A DNA stretch of 64,000 nt from Gordionus sp. m RMFG-2023 (GCF_954871325.1 NC_088775.1:91146805-91210804), one strand, 5' to 3'. Positions 16,837 through 29,074 are shown, counted from the stretch's first letter. Translations and numbers: made by a program. The notes: generated from the letters alone by a model not told the origin.

Positions 16837-17143
16837 TAGTGATCTGCATCGGGCCCAATTTTTCAAACCCGGCCCGAAACCCGAAATTTTTTTTCCGGCC
16901 CGACCCGACCCGTATTTATTTTAAATATAGAAATTAATTTTTATAATTTACTCAAAATATCGGATATATGTTGTATGGCATCTACCTTTCTATTAAATAA
17001 AATCGCATATTTTTTTATTTTACATTAAAAAAAATTCAACACATAAAATCGATAAATTTAAGATACATTTTAAATAAATTTCTAAGGCCCGAACCGATCC
17101 GGCATGGCCGGGTTTGGGCCGGGTCTACTTTCGCAGATCTCTA
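16837..17143. mobile_element. GGCCC-rich hAT MITE
   Basis: Termini TAGTGATCTGC and GCAGATCTCTA, with an exact 8-bp target duplication GTGGGTTT (16829-16836 and 17144-17151). Confidence 0.88.
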
Positions 17144-17467
17144 GTGGGTTTTGTCTTTTTTTTAAAAAATATATCCAGGCATTTTTAAACAAACGCTAAT
17201 AATGTTTTGCAACTGAAGAGTAAAAAAATGTGACAATTTAATATTTTTTTTTTTAATCAAAATTGATGCCCTAAAAAAGTCGTGTTGAATTAATCTTCAA
17301 TTTAAATATACAAGCTTCCATATGACTCTTATAAAAAGGGTCATGTGATATTAGTAAGACATTATATTTAAAACACTAAGTAACTCGAATGTAACTGTTC
17401 TATCGATGATGATGAAAACACTAGCATATACAAATAAAATTATTTTTGGGCAAACATGGTTCCAAAG

Positions 17468-17677
17468 TAGCGTTGTTAAACGGGCTCGTTTCGAGCCGAT
17501 TTTTAAAAACGGCGAACTCAATATTTAATCCAGAAAAATATTAGGGCAAGCCTGAAGATTTTGCTAAGATTTTGCTCATAGATGGTACAAAGGTCTAGAC
17601 ATGAGTTAGCGAAATCTCAAGACTTAGGCAATATTTTTCTGGTTATACTTTGAGTTAGAGCCCGTTTAACAACACTA
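17468..17677. mobile_element. TAGTGTTGTTAAACGG hAT MITE
   Basis: Inverted ends TAGCGTTGTTAAACGGGCTC and GAGCCCGTTTAACAACACTA. Flanks TTCCAAAG and TTCCCAAAG look like a target duplication with one inserted base. Internal AACTCAATATTT...CCAGAAAAATATT and its inverse are also seen. Confidence 0.8.
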
Positions 17678-17699
17678 TTCCCAAAGATAAACTTGTGCA

Positions 17700-18019
17700 G
17701 AGGGTCTAAGGTCTAGAGCTAATCATTAGGGGAAAATATTTAGGCTGATATCGGAGGACAACTTTCTTCAGTTCAAAATCAAAATTATTCACAAAATGGC
17801 GGGGTGGGGGTAGAGAAAGTGGCTTCGCGTCTAATATCAAATCTGTCAATCTGTTCAAGCTAAAAAAAACTGACATGTTGCCGGATCTCGTAACTTACAA
17901 AAATATTTTATTATCCTCTATATACAAAATTGTCACATTTAATTTTAAATTTTGAAAAAAATGATAAAAAAGTGACAAAATAAACAGAAATAATCAATTT
18001 TTTTTTCTTCTTCTTCCTC
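17700..18019 (-). other. Receptor 3' flank shared between paralogs
   Basis: Read on the minus strand, the sequence after the receptor stop (GAGGAAG, TTATTTCTGTTTATTTTGTCA, then GAGATCCGGCAACATGTCAG) recurs in altered form after the receptors at 24311 and 46109 and, on the plus strand, after 30517. The duplicated unit is therefore larger than the coding region. Confidence 0.6.
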
Positions 18020-19435
18020 TTAAAAAATATTCTTCATCGCGCGTAATAACGCACGCAAGTCCCGTTTGAATTTCTTTAGGATTCTCTTGTCCGTGATTAA
18101 GGCCACGCAAAAAACAAGCGATATGTACAAACTATCCAGATTTTCCAAATGTACCTCGAACCGATATAAGGACTCTAAGGCTGCTTTTCCAGTATTAAGG
18201 TATTTCGATTCGCAGTTGTACTTATCATTGAGCGATGAAGTGCTATTGACGATGGAAAGATTAGAGTCCATGCCATTTAGCGTGATAAAAGTGGCGTAGG
18301 GATTGTTGCATTCTACGTTCACTTCTGTCGTGTACTTAGTGGAATTTAAGAATAATCTACTTCCCGTGCAAGCGTTCTTATGTCTTTGCGCGATAATTTT
18401 ATCTCTGAAGATCAAGTAATGCCTCAAAAAGACAGTGATACTCGACGGCATATAACATATAAAGAACAGGGCGAAAAATATCAAAGATGAAATATTGATA
18501 TTGGGTATTCTTCCGTAGTTGGAATGAGTAAAAGATGTTAATTTATTGGAGCTCGGTCTTTTGTCGAGATTAATTTTTGAAATTCCAGGTTCATCAATAT
18601 TCGGACCAATTGAATTGAATTTAATTTTTGATCGAAGAGCCAATGGAAATAATCGATATAGACGCTTTATTCTTTTTTGTTCCGTTACCGGAATCGCGGC
18701 GAGATTTCCAAGCACTAGGCGTTTCCTTTTTAAAAATCGCCTCAGGGAGAGCGTAATACGTGAGGCTAGGTATAACATTATCAATGCTGGCACGATTGAC
18801 AATAAAATCTCGTTTAAGATATCGATTACGATCCGCGTTTTATATCGCGAAAAAGTTGGAGGCACGCCTCTATAGTAAACGGTGCGATTTAAGGATTGTT
18901 CGTGACATTCGATGACAGAGTACCAAAAGTCTCCCCCGAAGCAAAAGATGGATACCGAGATCAAAAATATGTACGGCAAAATCTTCAGTAAACGTTTTTT
19001 GTTTTGGTAAGACTTGTACTTCAGCGGAAATAGAATCGATACGTACCTATCCAATAGCAGCATGCACAGAGTCAGACCGGAAGTTTGGGTAAACGTCCAG
19101 AATAATGCCCTATTATACCGACTAATATAAATGACCCAGTTCCTTGAAAGGCAAAATTTGTGTTTAAATATATTTCTGAACCTTTCCAAACTATTCAGCA
19201 GGTCGAAGAAGCATGCCAAAGCGGTGAACGTTAGCATATAACGGAGATAGAAATCGTGCATTGTTTTACTGTTGAGGCCTCTGATGATGTACGCAACGAA
19301 GGAATTTCCTATCATACCTAACAGTAGTAGTAGCGCGCTCACAATATTTGAAAGGATTGTAATGTAGGACGACAAATTGGGACTCTTATTAGCAAATGGT
19401 AATACTACCTCCTCTGAACAATTATCGATAGCCAT
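18020..19435 (-). CDS. Rhodopsin-like 7TM receptor paralog (471 aa)
   Basis: Predicted plasma-membrane receptor of the same clade as 24311-25732. The start is set at the ATG giving MAIDNCSEE, which matches all paralogs; an in-frame ATG nine codons upstream (19462) only adds a Phe-rich tail. Key positions: sequons N5, N16 and N20; GN at 43-44; D77 in TM2; DRY at 129-131; ECL2 C177 with sequon N183; P216 in TM5; CYMP at 327-330; ECL3 sequons N364, N392 and N397. TM7 reads LYISLVFCVALITDKRI, without NPxxY. The C-terminal RALLRAMKNIF is conserved in the family and looks like an amphipathic helix. No introns are needed. Ligand and coupling are unknown. Confidence 0.87.
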   Translation of the reverse strand: MAIDNCSEEVVLPFANKSPNLSSYITILSNIVSALLLLLGMIGNSFVAYIIRGLNSKTMHDFYLRYMLTFTALACFFDLLNSLERFRNIFKHKFCLSRNWVIYISRYNRALFWTFTQTSGLTLCMLLLDRYVSILFPLKYKSYQNKKRLLKILPYIFLISVSIFCFGGDFWYSVIECHEQSLNRTVYYRGVPPTFSRYKTRIVIDILNEILLSIVPALIMLYLASRITLSLRRFLKRKRLVLGNLAAIPVTEQKRIKRLYRLFPLALRSKIKFNSIGPNIDEPGISKINLDKRPSSNKLTSFTHSNYGRIPNINISSLIFFALFFICYMPSSITVFLRHYLIFRDKIIAQRHKNACTGSRLFLNSTKYTTEVNVECNNPYATFITLNGMDSNLSIVNSTSSLNDKYNCESKYLNTGKAALESLYRFEVHLENLDSLYISLVFCVALITDKRILKKFKRDLRALLRAMKNIF

Positions 19436-20500
19436 TATATAGAAAAAAAAATTGATAACCAACGAAATAATTTAACACTATTTATAAATTAATGATAATA
19501 TATTGACAAATAAATTATTAAAATATGTTATATATTCAATTTCTCAGTTTAATTTATCGGCAATTTTACAAATTAATTATAAACTATTAAATTCGATTCA
19601 TTTATTCATTAAAACTCATTTTGAAATTGAATAAAAGTTTAAAAATATATAACTCTCTTTGGTGTTTAAAAAAAAAATAGTGTATTTTTTTTACAAATAT
19701 ATTAATAATTGATCTAACATTTTGTTTAAAAAAATTAAATAAGTGCTATTTAATTTTAAAAAAGAATATTAACAAAAAAATTATATACAATAGGATTCAG
19801 GGGCATGGTTACCAGGTCTCCCGCCATTAGCAGAAGACTCCCGCCATAGAATTCCGCAGTTTACACGCTGACATCTACCTTCGCGAAAATCCCATATTTG
19901 GAAATTTTCCATAAAAAAATCTCCCACACTTTTTAAAAATAAATTATTAGATATTTTAAGGTCAAGTTGATTTTCTTTTTTAAAAAATAGATTTTTAATT
20001 TTTTTTTTTTTTACAAAAACATGTCTAGTTTGTCAATCTCTTTTCTTCCTTAGTATGCTGTTATCCGATAATTAACGTCACATCATAATAACCATGTGTT
20101 CGCCTTTATTTAATTTTAGGAATTAGGATAGAAACGTTTTATCTGGGACTGAACTATATTTTCCTCGAGGTTGAATTTTTTTTTCTCTAAATTAAATTAT
20201 CATTATATTCATTTAACATAGTTATATTATAAATATTTATTCTAATAAATATGGAACACAAATCATAATCTTTTTTATAAAGATAATCATTATAAATTAG
20301 CGTAAGATTAATTTAATTGAAAATTTATATAATATTAATAATTTAATTGAGCTAAAATTCTTTAATTCTTCATCTAAAAAGAAGGATTGGCTTTGATTTG
20401 GTGGCCACTGATCTTCTCGACTTCTGTGCATCTATAACTTACTTTTTTGTTTTTTTGTCATTAATTTTTGCTCTTCCATCACTTGAGATGCAAGTTCCTT
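19436..20500. other. Intergenic, no gene seen
   Basis: AT-rich. The first 200 bases upstream of the receptor ATG resemble the upstream flanks of its paralogs (ATTAATTATAAACTATTAA...CATTAAAACTCATT). Nothing else is recognised. Confidence 0.5.
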
Positions 20501-21540
20501 TTTTTTGGCGCCAACGTTATAATTGGGAGCTAGTGTAAGCGTATCCTAAGCACAGAATGAGGGGGTTTGGTCAATGAAAGTATAAAATTGGGATGATTGC
20601 CCTTTATTATGTTTAGGAGCAACCCATTGGGTTCCTAGGTCCTAGCAGAGATCCGCAAGAACCTAAGATACGAACGATGTTAAAATCGTGGCGATTAATG
20701 GTAGGAATATTTAGGTGGTGGGTACCGATGGCGAATATTTGGCCAGTTTATTCGCCTCGGTGTCCAGTTTAGCCCCCCTATTTATATTGGAAGGGGCAAG
20801 AGGATCGATGCACGAGAAATCCCAGGGTAGGAATTCTCCCATCTTCCAAGGGATTATGCTAGAAAACTCAGGTGATTTGTTATCGAATTGCAAAGGTCAG
20901 TGGGCGAGGGTTAACGGAATGCCCGCAGATTTTATGGCCCTGGAAACAGTATCGTCGCATTATGAATGTCTAATGAGTCTGCCTTTGAATGTCTAATGAG
21001 TCTTCCTTCACGATCCTTGCAGTGCAAAGAGTAACGGCTTTTGGAGTTTACCGATGTTTGATAGAGAATTCAATGATAGGGTATCACCATATCGCATTTG
21101 AATCTAAGACCAATGGCGCTACATAGCTCAAAAGCCTAGAGATAACTATTTGTCATTTTGAAATTGGAATCACTTGGCACCGATTAACCGCCAAGCTATA
21201 GTAAGCAGAATATTATTCACGATATCCAGTCACCTGTGCCCGAATAAAATAGGGTTCATAGTAAAAGGTGGGTGTAAATTATCTCTTCACATGGCCTCGA
21301 TGTATTTACAAATCGACTCCAATGATGATATCCTAGTTAAAATAGACTTTTCATACACCTTTAACTTTCTAAAGCGCAGCTCGATTAAAATCCTATTCTC
21401 ACTCTCTATCCAGAAAATTCACAATTTAACTTTAATTGCTTATGCTAGTAGATTGCACCTCTAATTAGGAGATAGGTTAATTCCTTTTAACGATGAATAT
21501 CCTTACAGGATCCAAGTCCCCTTGGGATCATTGACCATAA
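20500..21540. other. Unidentified GC-richer block
   Basis: This kilobase is clearly less AT-rich than its surroundings and holds two plus-strand frames (20715-20996, 93 codons; 21174-21464, 96 codons) with no recognisable motif. A near-exact direct repeat, GAATGTCTAATGAGTCT, occurs twice near 20962-21003. The composition suggests a decayed gene, transposon or viral piece, but I see no diagnostic residues. Confidence 0.35.
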
Positions 21541-21584
21541 ACACGATCTTATGTTTAATAATTATAAATTATATCGAACTTATT

Positions 21585-21902
21585 TCTAAAGTCCAGAAGC
21601 TTAGGTAAACGTCCAGAGTAATTCCCTATTATACAGACCAACATTCACTCAGCTTCTAGAAATGGGTAAGTTGTGTTTAAATATGTATTCGAATATTTTG
21701 AAAGTATTCAAGACTCTAACGGAGATAGAAATTGTGTACTGTTTTATTGAGAACTCTGATGATGTATACAAATTTTCCATCATAACCCTAATAAGCAAAA
21801 TTTAACACGCCCACAATATATTTGAGTAATCAAAATATAGGAATCGATTCTATCTTCTATGACCATACTAAGTCCTTCCAACAATTCTCGATAAGCCTTC
21901 AT
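21585..21902 (-). pseudogene. Decayed receptor N-terminal fragment 1
   Basis: The reverse complement begins ATGAAGGCTTATCGAGAATTG and aligns at DNA level with the receptors from the start through TM1, the HDFYL loop, TM2 and into TM3 (GTCCAGAGTAATTCCCTATTATA is the TM3 'ALFWTF' region). It has several frameshifts and stops and lacks TM4 onward. It is a dead duplicate in the same orientation as its neighbours. Confidence 0.8.
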
Positions 21903-21934
21903 TAAAAAAAAAAATGATATTTATGAGCGCTTTT

Positions 21935-22062
21935 AAATGGATCTAGATACAGACATAGTCTAAAATTTATCTAGATACAGATACAGCTTCTAAAAAGTTA
22001 TCTAGATACAGATACAATTTAAAATGTATCTAGGTACAGATACATTTTTTATTCTACTCTTA
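21935..22062. repeat. TATCTAGATACAGATAC palindromic repeats
   Basis: Four imperfect copies of TATCTAGATACAGATAC spaced by short A/T runs. Related strings occur at 28095-28225, 31875-31925, 32945-33020, 53022-53135 and 59130-59290. Confidence 0.8.
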
Positions 22063-22334
22063 GATAAGGTTTGAATAAACCTAAATTAGGATTTCTATTG
22101 TGAAAATTCATGAAATGATCTAAAAAATTTATTGACTCGATATCACATTTATCAAAATATAACTAAAATGATGATTTTTAGATATTAATATAATATATGA
22201 TTAATATAAATAATTATCAAAAATCATTAATAAAATAATATAATATACGATTAAATGATTATAATTAATTTTTAGATTTCAGTAATAAATTTTTTTTTAA
22301 AATTTTGGTTTAAGACATCCTCGTTTAAGACCAC

Positions 22335-22442
22335 TCCAGCAATATATTTGAGTAATCAAAATATAGGAATCGATTCTATCTTCTATTAGATTAGTTAATG
22401 ACAATACAAAGCCCTTCCAACAATTCTCGATAATCCTTCATT
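22335..22442 (-). pseudogene. Decayed receptor N-terminal fragment 2
   Basis: The reverse complement starts ATGAAGGATTATCGAGAATTG and shares with fragment 1 the strings AGAAGATAGAATCGATTCCTA and TGATTACTCAAATATATTG. Only the extreme N-terminus remains. Because fragments 1 and 2 share derived decay (GAATCGATTCC), they probably descend from one already dead copy. Confidence 0.7.
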
Positions 22443-24310
22443 AAAAAAAAATGATGGAAAAATTTATGAGATCCAACAAGATAATTTACCACTATTTATA
22501 AATTTTAGAAAAAAAAATATATACTTTTATGATATAATATGTTATATTTCATTAGGAATTTTTAAGACTATTATCTCTCTCTATTCGTAAGTCTAAAAAT
22601 ATATCTATATTACTATAATCAATTTTTTTTTTCCAGGGAATTTAAATATATTATATTATAAATTATTAACTCTCTTTCTATTATCACTTATCTTATTTTT
22701 ATATTGAATAAAAAATCGTAAAATTATTTATACCACAATACATTAAATTTCATTTCAATTTTGCTTTTCTTATTAAATTATTACAAAAATTAATTACAAA
22801 CTATTAACTCTTTTCATATATTGACTATAAAAGTGCAAAAAAATATCTTTAAAAATAAAATCTCTTATAAAAAAGGATATTTCAAATTGAGGAAATTTTC
22901 GTCAAAAAAATAAAGAATAATCTTTAATTTTGGAAGAAAAAGGTTGACATAATCTTCAAAAGAATCTTCATTCAGATCCTCACATCACCTTTTATATTGT
23001 AATTTTACTAATAATTATCATATTTTAGATGATTAATATTGTTTTTTGAATTTATAATTAATTATTTTATCATTCATTATCCTTACATTTCAATTATAAG
23101 TCTCTGTATTTATTTTACTCTGTGTATTTTTAGTTCGGGCACATCCATCCCATAGAAAATAAGTTAAGAAGTTAAGCACTGTCATCTCCGGTATCCGTTT
23201 AGTGAGTTCGTTACCCTGGCAGCATTTTCGTTCGGGTAATAAGTTGATAATAAGATAAGATCTACACTTTATTTCCTGTCATATGACAAGATTTTTTAAA
23301 AAAATACATAACCAATTTATGTTTTAGTAGATTAATCGTCAAAAAGAAAATTAACTTATGTTTAAACATTACCTTAAAATAACGATTGATGTTTTAGTTT
23401 TCATAAATAAAGGCTATTTTTTGTTAGGTTAATTTTCCCAAAATAAAACTATTAAGAAGTTATAAGTTATATCATTTTAGCTTTAGAAGACCTGACTGGT
23501 TTAATCTATGTTTGAAAATGTATAACTTGTAACATTGAAAGTTGAACCTTTAATAAATTAATTATTACCTATAATACTACCCTTTTCAATATATATCTTA
23601 GTTTTATTAGAGCATAAAATGTAAATTCTATAATAATAATAATATATTTGTATGCTGAAAAAATTTTTTTTAATGACAAATTAGATATATTTATTTTTTG
23701 TTAGAACTTTATATTTAACAAACAATAAAACTATTTTTAAAATTGTAATATGTCTAAATAAAAAATCTTTCTCAATTTTCCTCCAAAAAAAAAAGTAAGT
23801 TCCCATTTGGGAAATCATGATATTAAGAGGAGTGGATGATACTTGGGAGTTCCACAATCCAGAGAAAAACACGACACAATCCATTATTCAATTTTCGAGA
23901 GCCATACAAAATAAATTGTTGTTAATGGTGGAAAAAAACAGTTGTAAGAAATCTTATCTACCATATATGAGCAGATGAACTAAGGTTGAGGCCAGTAATT
24001 TGGCGGGAAATATTTGTAATATAAACGAATTAGATATTTAGAGTTAGAACTTTCTCAAGAAAAATTAATTTTATTTCACGTAAAGGGAGAGAGAAGAGTG
24101 GCTACCACATCTAATATCCAATCCTTTCAAGCAAAAAAAAAATTTATCATTTAAAAAATAAGGACTGATCTATAGGATGTCCTAATTTCCAAAAATAAAA
24201 ATCAGATACATATAATGATATGGTTATTTTTACAAAAAAAAAACCGTTATATTTAATTTGAAAACACGAAAAAGTGACAAAAATAAACAGAAATAATTAA
24301 TTTTTATTTT
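22443..24310. other. Intergenic; receptor 3' flank on the right
   Basis: The left part is AT-rich and unassigned. From about 23510 the minus strand carries the extended 3' flank of the next receptor, and this matches 30740-31010 on the plus strand, including the string CCCAAATGGGAACTTA. A 67-codon minus frame at 23681-23884 falls in this duplicated flank and has no coding signature. Confidence 0.55.
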
Positions 24311-25732
24311 TCATCTTCCTCTAAAATGTATGTTCTTTATTGAGCGTAATAGTGCCCGTGAGCATTGTTTGAATTTCTTCAGGATTCTCTTGTCGGTAAT
24401 TAGGGTTACGCAAAAGACAAGCGATATGTACAGACTGTCCAGATTTTCCAAATATGCTTCGGAACGGTACAAGGACACCAAAGCTTTCCTATTAACAAAG
24501 TATCCCGATACGTGGTCATCTTTATCGTTAAGCAATGAGCCAGTGTTATTATTGGTTAAAAGATCCGATTCGATGCCATTTGGCATGATAAAAGTGGCAA
24601 ACGGATAGTCGTATCCCATATCTCCTTTCGTGTAAGTAGTTGAATTTACGATTACTATACCCTCGGCGCGATTGTTCATATGCCTTTGCACGATAATCTT
24701 ATCCTTGAAAAGAAAGTAATGCCTTAAAAAGACGGTGATGCTAGTCGGCGTGTAGCATATGAAGAACAAAACGAAAAATATTATGGATGAAATGTTGACG
24801 TGCGGTCTCACCACGTTTTTGGACCAGCTGAAAAATGTTAATTGACTTGGTCTTTTGCCGAGATTGATGTTTGAAATTCGGGGTTCATCAATATTATGGT
24901 CACGTGAATTAACTTTGATTTTCGATCGAAGACAAAATGGGAAAAAGCGATACGAATTCTTTACTCCTCTTTGTTTCGTCACCGGAATCTCGTGATTTCT
25001 AAGCACGTGACGCTTCTTTTTCAAGAATCGCCTCAGGGAGAGCGTTATGCGTAGGGCTAGGTACAGCATTATCAATGTTGGCGCGATTGATAATAAAATC
25101 TCGTTTAAGATGTCCATTATCATTCGCCTTGTATTTCGGGAATAAAGTGGAGGTATGCCCCTATAGTAGACGGTGCGGTTTAAGGTTTGTTCGTGACATT
25201 CGACGACAGCGAACCAAAAGTCTCCGCCAAAGCAAAAGATGGACACCACCATCAAAAATACGTAAGGTAAAATCTTCAGTAAGCGTTTTTTATTTTGGTA
25301 AGACTTGTATTTGAGTGGGAATAGAATCGATATGTACCTATCCAACAGCAGCATGCATAGAGTCAGTCCAGAAGCTTGGGTGAACGTCCAGAATAATGCC
25401 CTATTGTATCGACTAACATAAATCATCCAGCTTTTAGAGAGGGAAAATTTGTGGTTGAATATGTTGCGGAACCTTTCCAAACTATTCAGGAAGTCGAAGA
25501 AGCACGCCAAAGCCGTGAATATCAGTAAATAGCGGAGATAGAAATCGTGCATTGATTTACTGTTGAGGCCTCTGATGATGTACGCGACGAAGGAATTTCC
25601 TATCATACCTAATAATAAAAGCAGCGCTCCCACTATATATACCAGGATTATTATGTAGGACGAGAAAATGGGTCTCTTATCGGTAAACGATAATATTATG
25701 TCCTTGGAACAATTACCTATTAGAGTCTTCAT
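24311..25732 (-). CDS. Rhodopsin-like 7TM receptor paralog (473 aa)
   Basis: Predicted plasma-membrane receptor. ATG at 25732 gives MKTLIGNCSKD, the family start. Landmarks in order: GMIGNS in TM1, ACFFD in TM2, LLLDRYISI at the end of TM3, ECL2 VVECHEQTLNRT, IAPTLIMLYL in TM5, a basic loop of about 80 residues, CYTPTSI in TM6, a long loop with sequon NST and NNNTGS, and TM7 LYISLVFCVTLITDKRI without NPxxY. The end IKNIHFRGR is shared only with the gene at 29075, and these two also share up to 1 kb of 3' flank in inverted orientation, so they are the most recent pair. Intact and intronless as read. Confidence 0.88.
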   Translation of the reverse strand: MKTLIGNCSKDIILSFTDKRPIFSSYIIILVYIVGALLLLLGMIGNSFVAYIIRGLNSKSMHDFYLRYLLIFTALACFFDFLNSLERFRNIFNHKFSLSKSWMIYVSRYNRALFWTFTQASGLTLCMLLLDRYISILFPLKYKSYQNKKRLLKILPYVFLMVVSIFCFGGDFWFAVVECHEQTLNRTVYYRGIPPLYSRNTRRMIMDILNEILLSIAPTLIMLYLALRITLSLRRFLKKKRHVLRNHEIPVTKQRGVKNSYRFFPFCLRSKIKVNSRDHNIDEPRISNINLGKRPSQLTFFSWSKNVVRPHVNISSIIFFVLFFICYTPTSITVFLRHYFLFKDKIIVQRHMNNRAEGIVIVNSTTYTKGDMGYDYPFATFIMPNGIESDLLTNNNTGSLLNDKDDHVSGYFVNRKALVSLYRSEAYLENLDSLYISLVFCVTLITDKRILKKFKQCSRALLRSIKNIHFRGR

Positions 25733-28094
25733 GAAAACAAAAAATATTTAGAAAATATATCGCCCAAGATAATTTTAAACTATTTACAAATTTAAAAAAA
25801 AGAAATTGATATGTAAACTTATAAGATGTAATATTTTAATCTGTTTTCCATCCAGTCGTTCGGGCAAATTAATTAAAAACTATTAACCCCTTTTTAATTT
25901 CATTAACACTCATTCTGATATCGAAATTAAAGGTCTAAAAAAAATATATAAAAATAAAATATGTATTTTTAAGATTATTTCTTATTTCTTATTTTTATTA
26001 TTACAAATTATTATTTAAAATTATTCGATTTTATATTTTTAATTAATTAAGAATTTAATCCCATCCCCCCCCCCCCAATAAGTGGGTTTAAACCGGATAG
26101 GGGGAAGGGGGGTGGGGTTCAAAAATACATGGGGCACACATGGAACAAACAGGATGGAATTTTTGGACAATCTCCCCCCCAAAAACTCGAGAATTTTAAA
26201 CTATTTTTGGGGAAAATCAAATCACCGCTTAACATTTCTTTTGGGGATATTTGGCATCAAAACAATTTCAAATTCAAATTCAAAATTGAATAATTGTTTC
26301 TTTTTTTTTTGTATCCGAATAGTTTTAACTATTTGGTATTCGTTACTATTTCGATCCTTTTTTTTCCAATAGGCCCACTATATTGAATAGGTTCCCCGAC
26401 TAAAGGGGAGGTACTTTGAGGCACGGTCAATCCGCACCCCCTCCCTCCGTCACCCCCCAATTAATTGGAAATTTTTTCTCGCGCTTTCAAAGTGAACCGA
26501 TAATTCCTTCATTTAAAATGTATTTTGAATCACCGGTCGATAATCGAATTCGCGAAGTGAGAAAACATTTTATTTTTGTTTACCCTTAAATTAGATTGAA
26601 ACTCTGGAAAAATTAATTATTTGGAGGAAATAAAACAAACCAAAATGGCTTATCGCCGGCTCCCTTAAAGTACATCTCCTATCTACACGCGGAGGCGTTG
26701 AGGAGGCGAACTCTCCATAAGGTACAGAGTTTAGCCGGAAATAAAGTCGGTATAATTAATATTTTTTTTTTGTCATTTAAAAAAAAAATTCGAACAAGGA
26801 GAGCAAAAAAAAAACCTAGTAGTCCCGAATAAACCAAGAACAGCATTTCCTAGTGTAGATGTCCAAATTACGATTATTGGGACAAAATTCCTCCTAGTCA
26901 ATTTTACCCCGGACCGAAATTCCCCGTTAGAAAATATAAGAAGTAAAGGACAAAGATACTTCGAAATATCACAGATTTCAAGCAATAACGAATATAGGTT
27001 CGGCTCATAATCACAAGGGTGAATTGTCTCCTAATCACAATGCCGATTTTGCTTTGAATGACAAGACTTAATGCTGATTTGACTCTTAGTGACAATGCTG
27101 GTATGGCTAATCACAATACTGCATTTGCTCAGGTTTAGATTAAAATGACGCTTCGGGTTTCAGTTCGGTTTCGTAAATAAAATATCGATATTGGTTAGGT
27201 TTGAATCTATATGAACCTCTCGCAAACAAGTGAATTAGAATTAGGTTTACATATTTTTTTAAATAAAATTTTATAACCATTCTCTAAAAAAGTGATATTG
27301 AGCCGTGTGCCCTAGTATTTTTATTCTTCGCTTCTGTCAAGTTATATCTGTAAGGAGTAATATTAAATTTTATGCCTAAGAACACTTAGATACGCAAACT
27401 TGGGTAGCTGGCAAAGTCAATGAGCAATGTACAAAAATATTCTGATAAAATAATTACCGATATTTATCGGTCAAAACGGATCATTGGTCAACAACTTTGT
27501 AAAAGGAGTTAAAATATCGAATGGTTCAAACCCGGTTAACCGGCATCTTTACAGGTCCGATTCGGTTTCCGGCGGTAAATTCTTGCTTTAGTCTTTTGGT
27601 AAATAATAACGGTTAACACTGGCCTGAGCTGCCCTTTTCAGGGTTCGGTTTGAAATCCTGCCAAAAATTAGGATGTTACTCAGGGCATGATTTTGTACCC
27701 TTCAGGGTATATCGACCATGTCTCATATAGAAGACGTCATATTTGAGAATGGGGCTTTGTCGTAGTTTTATAGATAAATTTATATTAATTTTTGTATAAA
27801 TGCCAATCAACCAAAATAAATAAGGTTGATTGGATTATAATTATCATAATAGAACACGTGATATATTTTTTTTTTTATTGTGTTGGAAAATAATTGTTAA
27901 AAAAATGATTATTTAAAAAAAATTATGAGATTTTTATCATTTTATTTTTTTTTCATTAATAAAATATATGATTTGTGCTTTACTAATAAAGAATATATAA
28001 TATATATATATTTATTTATTTATTTCATAAGCTCATATGAAATAAAATAAATTTTACAGTCAAATATTTTTATTTATAATAAAAAAAGGGGTAT
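25733..28094. other. Intergenic with poly-C tracts and a degenerate repeat
   Basis: C and G homopolymer runs lie near 26063-26076 and 26098-26115. At 26995-27130 about four degenerate copies of a roughly 30-bp unit occur (CTCCTAATCACAATGCCGATT and variants). Small open frames here show no domains. No gene is called. Confidence 0.5.
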
Positions 28095-28225
28095 ATAAAA
28101 TGTATCTTAAAAAGTATCTAAAAACAGATACAGATACCTCTAAAAAAATATCTAGATACAGATACCTTTCTAAAAAATCTATCTAGATACAGATACTACA
28201 TTTTTATATCTAGATACTTTATCAA
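28095..28225. repeat. TATCTAGATACAGATAC palindromic repeats
   Basis: Four to five copies of the motif, with the string CTAAAAAAATCTATCTAGAT between them. Same family as 21935-22062. Confidence 0.8.
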
Positions 28226-28345
28226 CTCTGCTAATAAAGAATATATTCTAGCTCCTAAAGGAACAGTTATATTGTTCAGTTAAGTTCTGGAAAGTTAGAG
28301 AGGATTTTTGTTTGTTTTTACACTTTTTTTTCTTCATGTTTCAAT

Positions 28346-28510
28346 TAGTGTTGTTGGCTAACTCAATATTTCAACCAGAAAAATATTAGGCATGCCCTGA
28401 AGATTTTGCTTGTAGAAGGAACGAAGGTTCAGACATATATTATAGAAATCTCTAGACTTAGGCACTATTATTCTGGCTAAAATATTGAGTTAGCCCTTTA
28501 AAAAACACTA
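28346..28510. mobile_element. TAGTGTTG hAT MITE, short form
   Basis: TAGTGTTGTTGGCTAACTC at the left and AGTTAGCCCTTTAAAAAACA then CTA at the right. Flanks GTTTCAAT and GCTTTCAAT suggest a target duplication with one extra base. Confidence 0.75.
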
Positions 28511-28754
28511 GCTTTCAATTCTCTCTTAAATTGTCAAAATTTAAATTAACATCAATTTTCAAAATCAAAAAAAAAATGATAAATTGGACTCAGGTGAGCC
28601 AAATTGGAATTGATAGGGTCTGATTTGGAGATACTCAAGCGAGCTAGGAATTAGTTCGTTCCAGGAATGGCATTTTAAAATTTTTTTTATTTTTTAAAGA
28701 TAAAATTTAAAAAACCCATAAAATTAAAAATTAGGTTATATAATCTCCTTTTAA

Positions 28755-28765
28755 AGAAAGAAATA

Positions 28766-28829
<64 letters not shown>

Positions 28830-28830
28830 A
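28755..28830. repeat. (GAAA)n microsatellite
   Basis: About 18 AAGA units about 245 bases upstream of the receptor start at 29075. Shorter or longer arrays of this kind also occur elsewhere in the window. Confidence 0.95.
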
Positions 28831-29074
28831 ACAAATAATATAATTTGTAATTATATTAAAATAGGAAGATCTTTATTAAATATTAAATGAGTGTTAATGA
28901 AAAAATGAATGTGCTTTAATAGTTTATAATTAAATTTGCTTTGCAGGAACAGAAAACGAATTGGAAATGAAATATAACATCTATTATTTCTTTTTAGATT
29001 AGTAAAATAGTATATTTTTTTTACAATTATCCTTGTATTGGCGAATATTTTTTTCTAAAAAAATTCCCATTTCT

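Noticed and set aside
21174-21464. Continuation of the receptor fossil at 21585
   Set aside because: The sequence does not align with any receptor part downstream of TM3; receptor similarity starts only near 21585.
26773-27095. Two overlapping minus frames
   Set aside because: They lie over a degenerate 30-bp repeat and poly-A tracts and have no domain signature.
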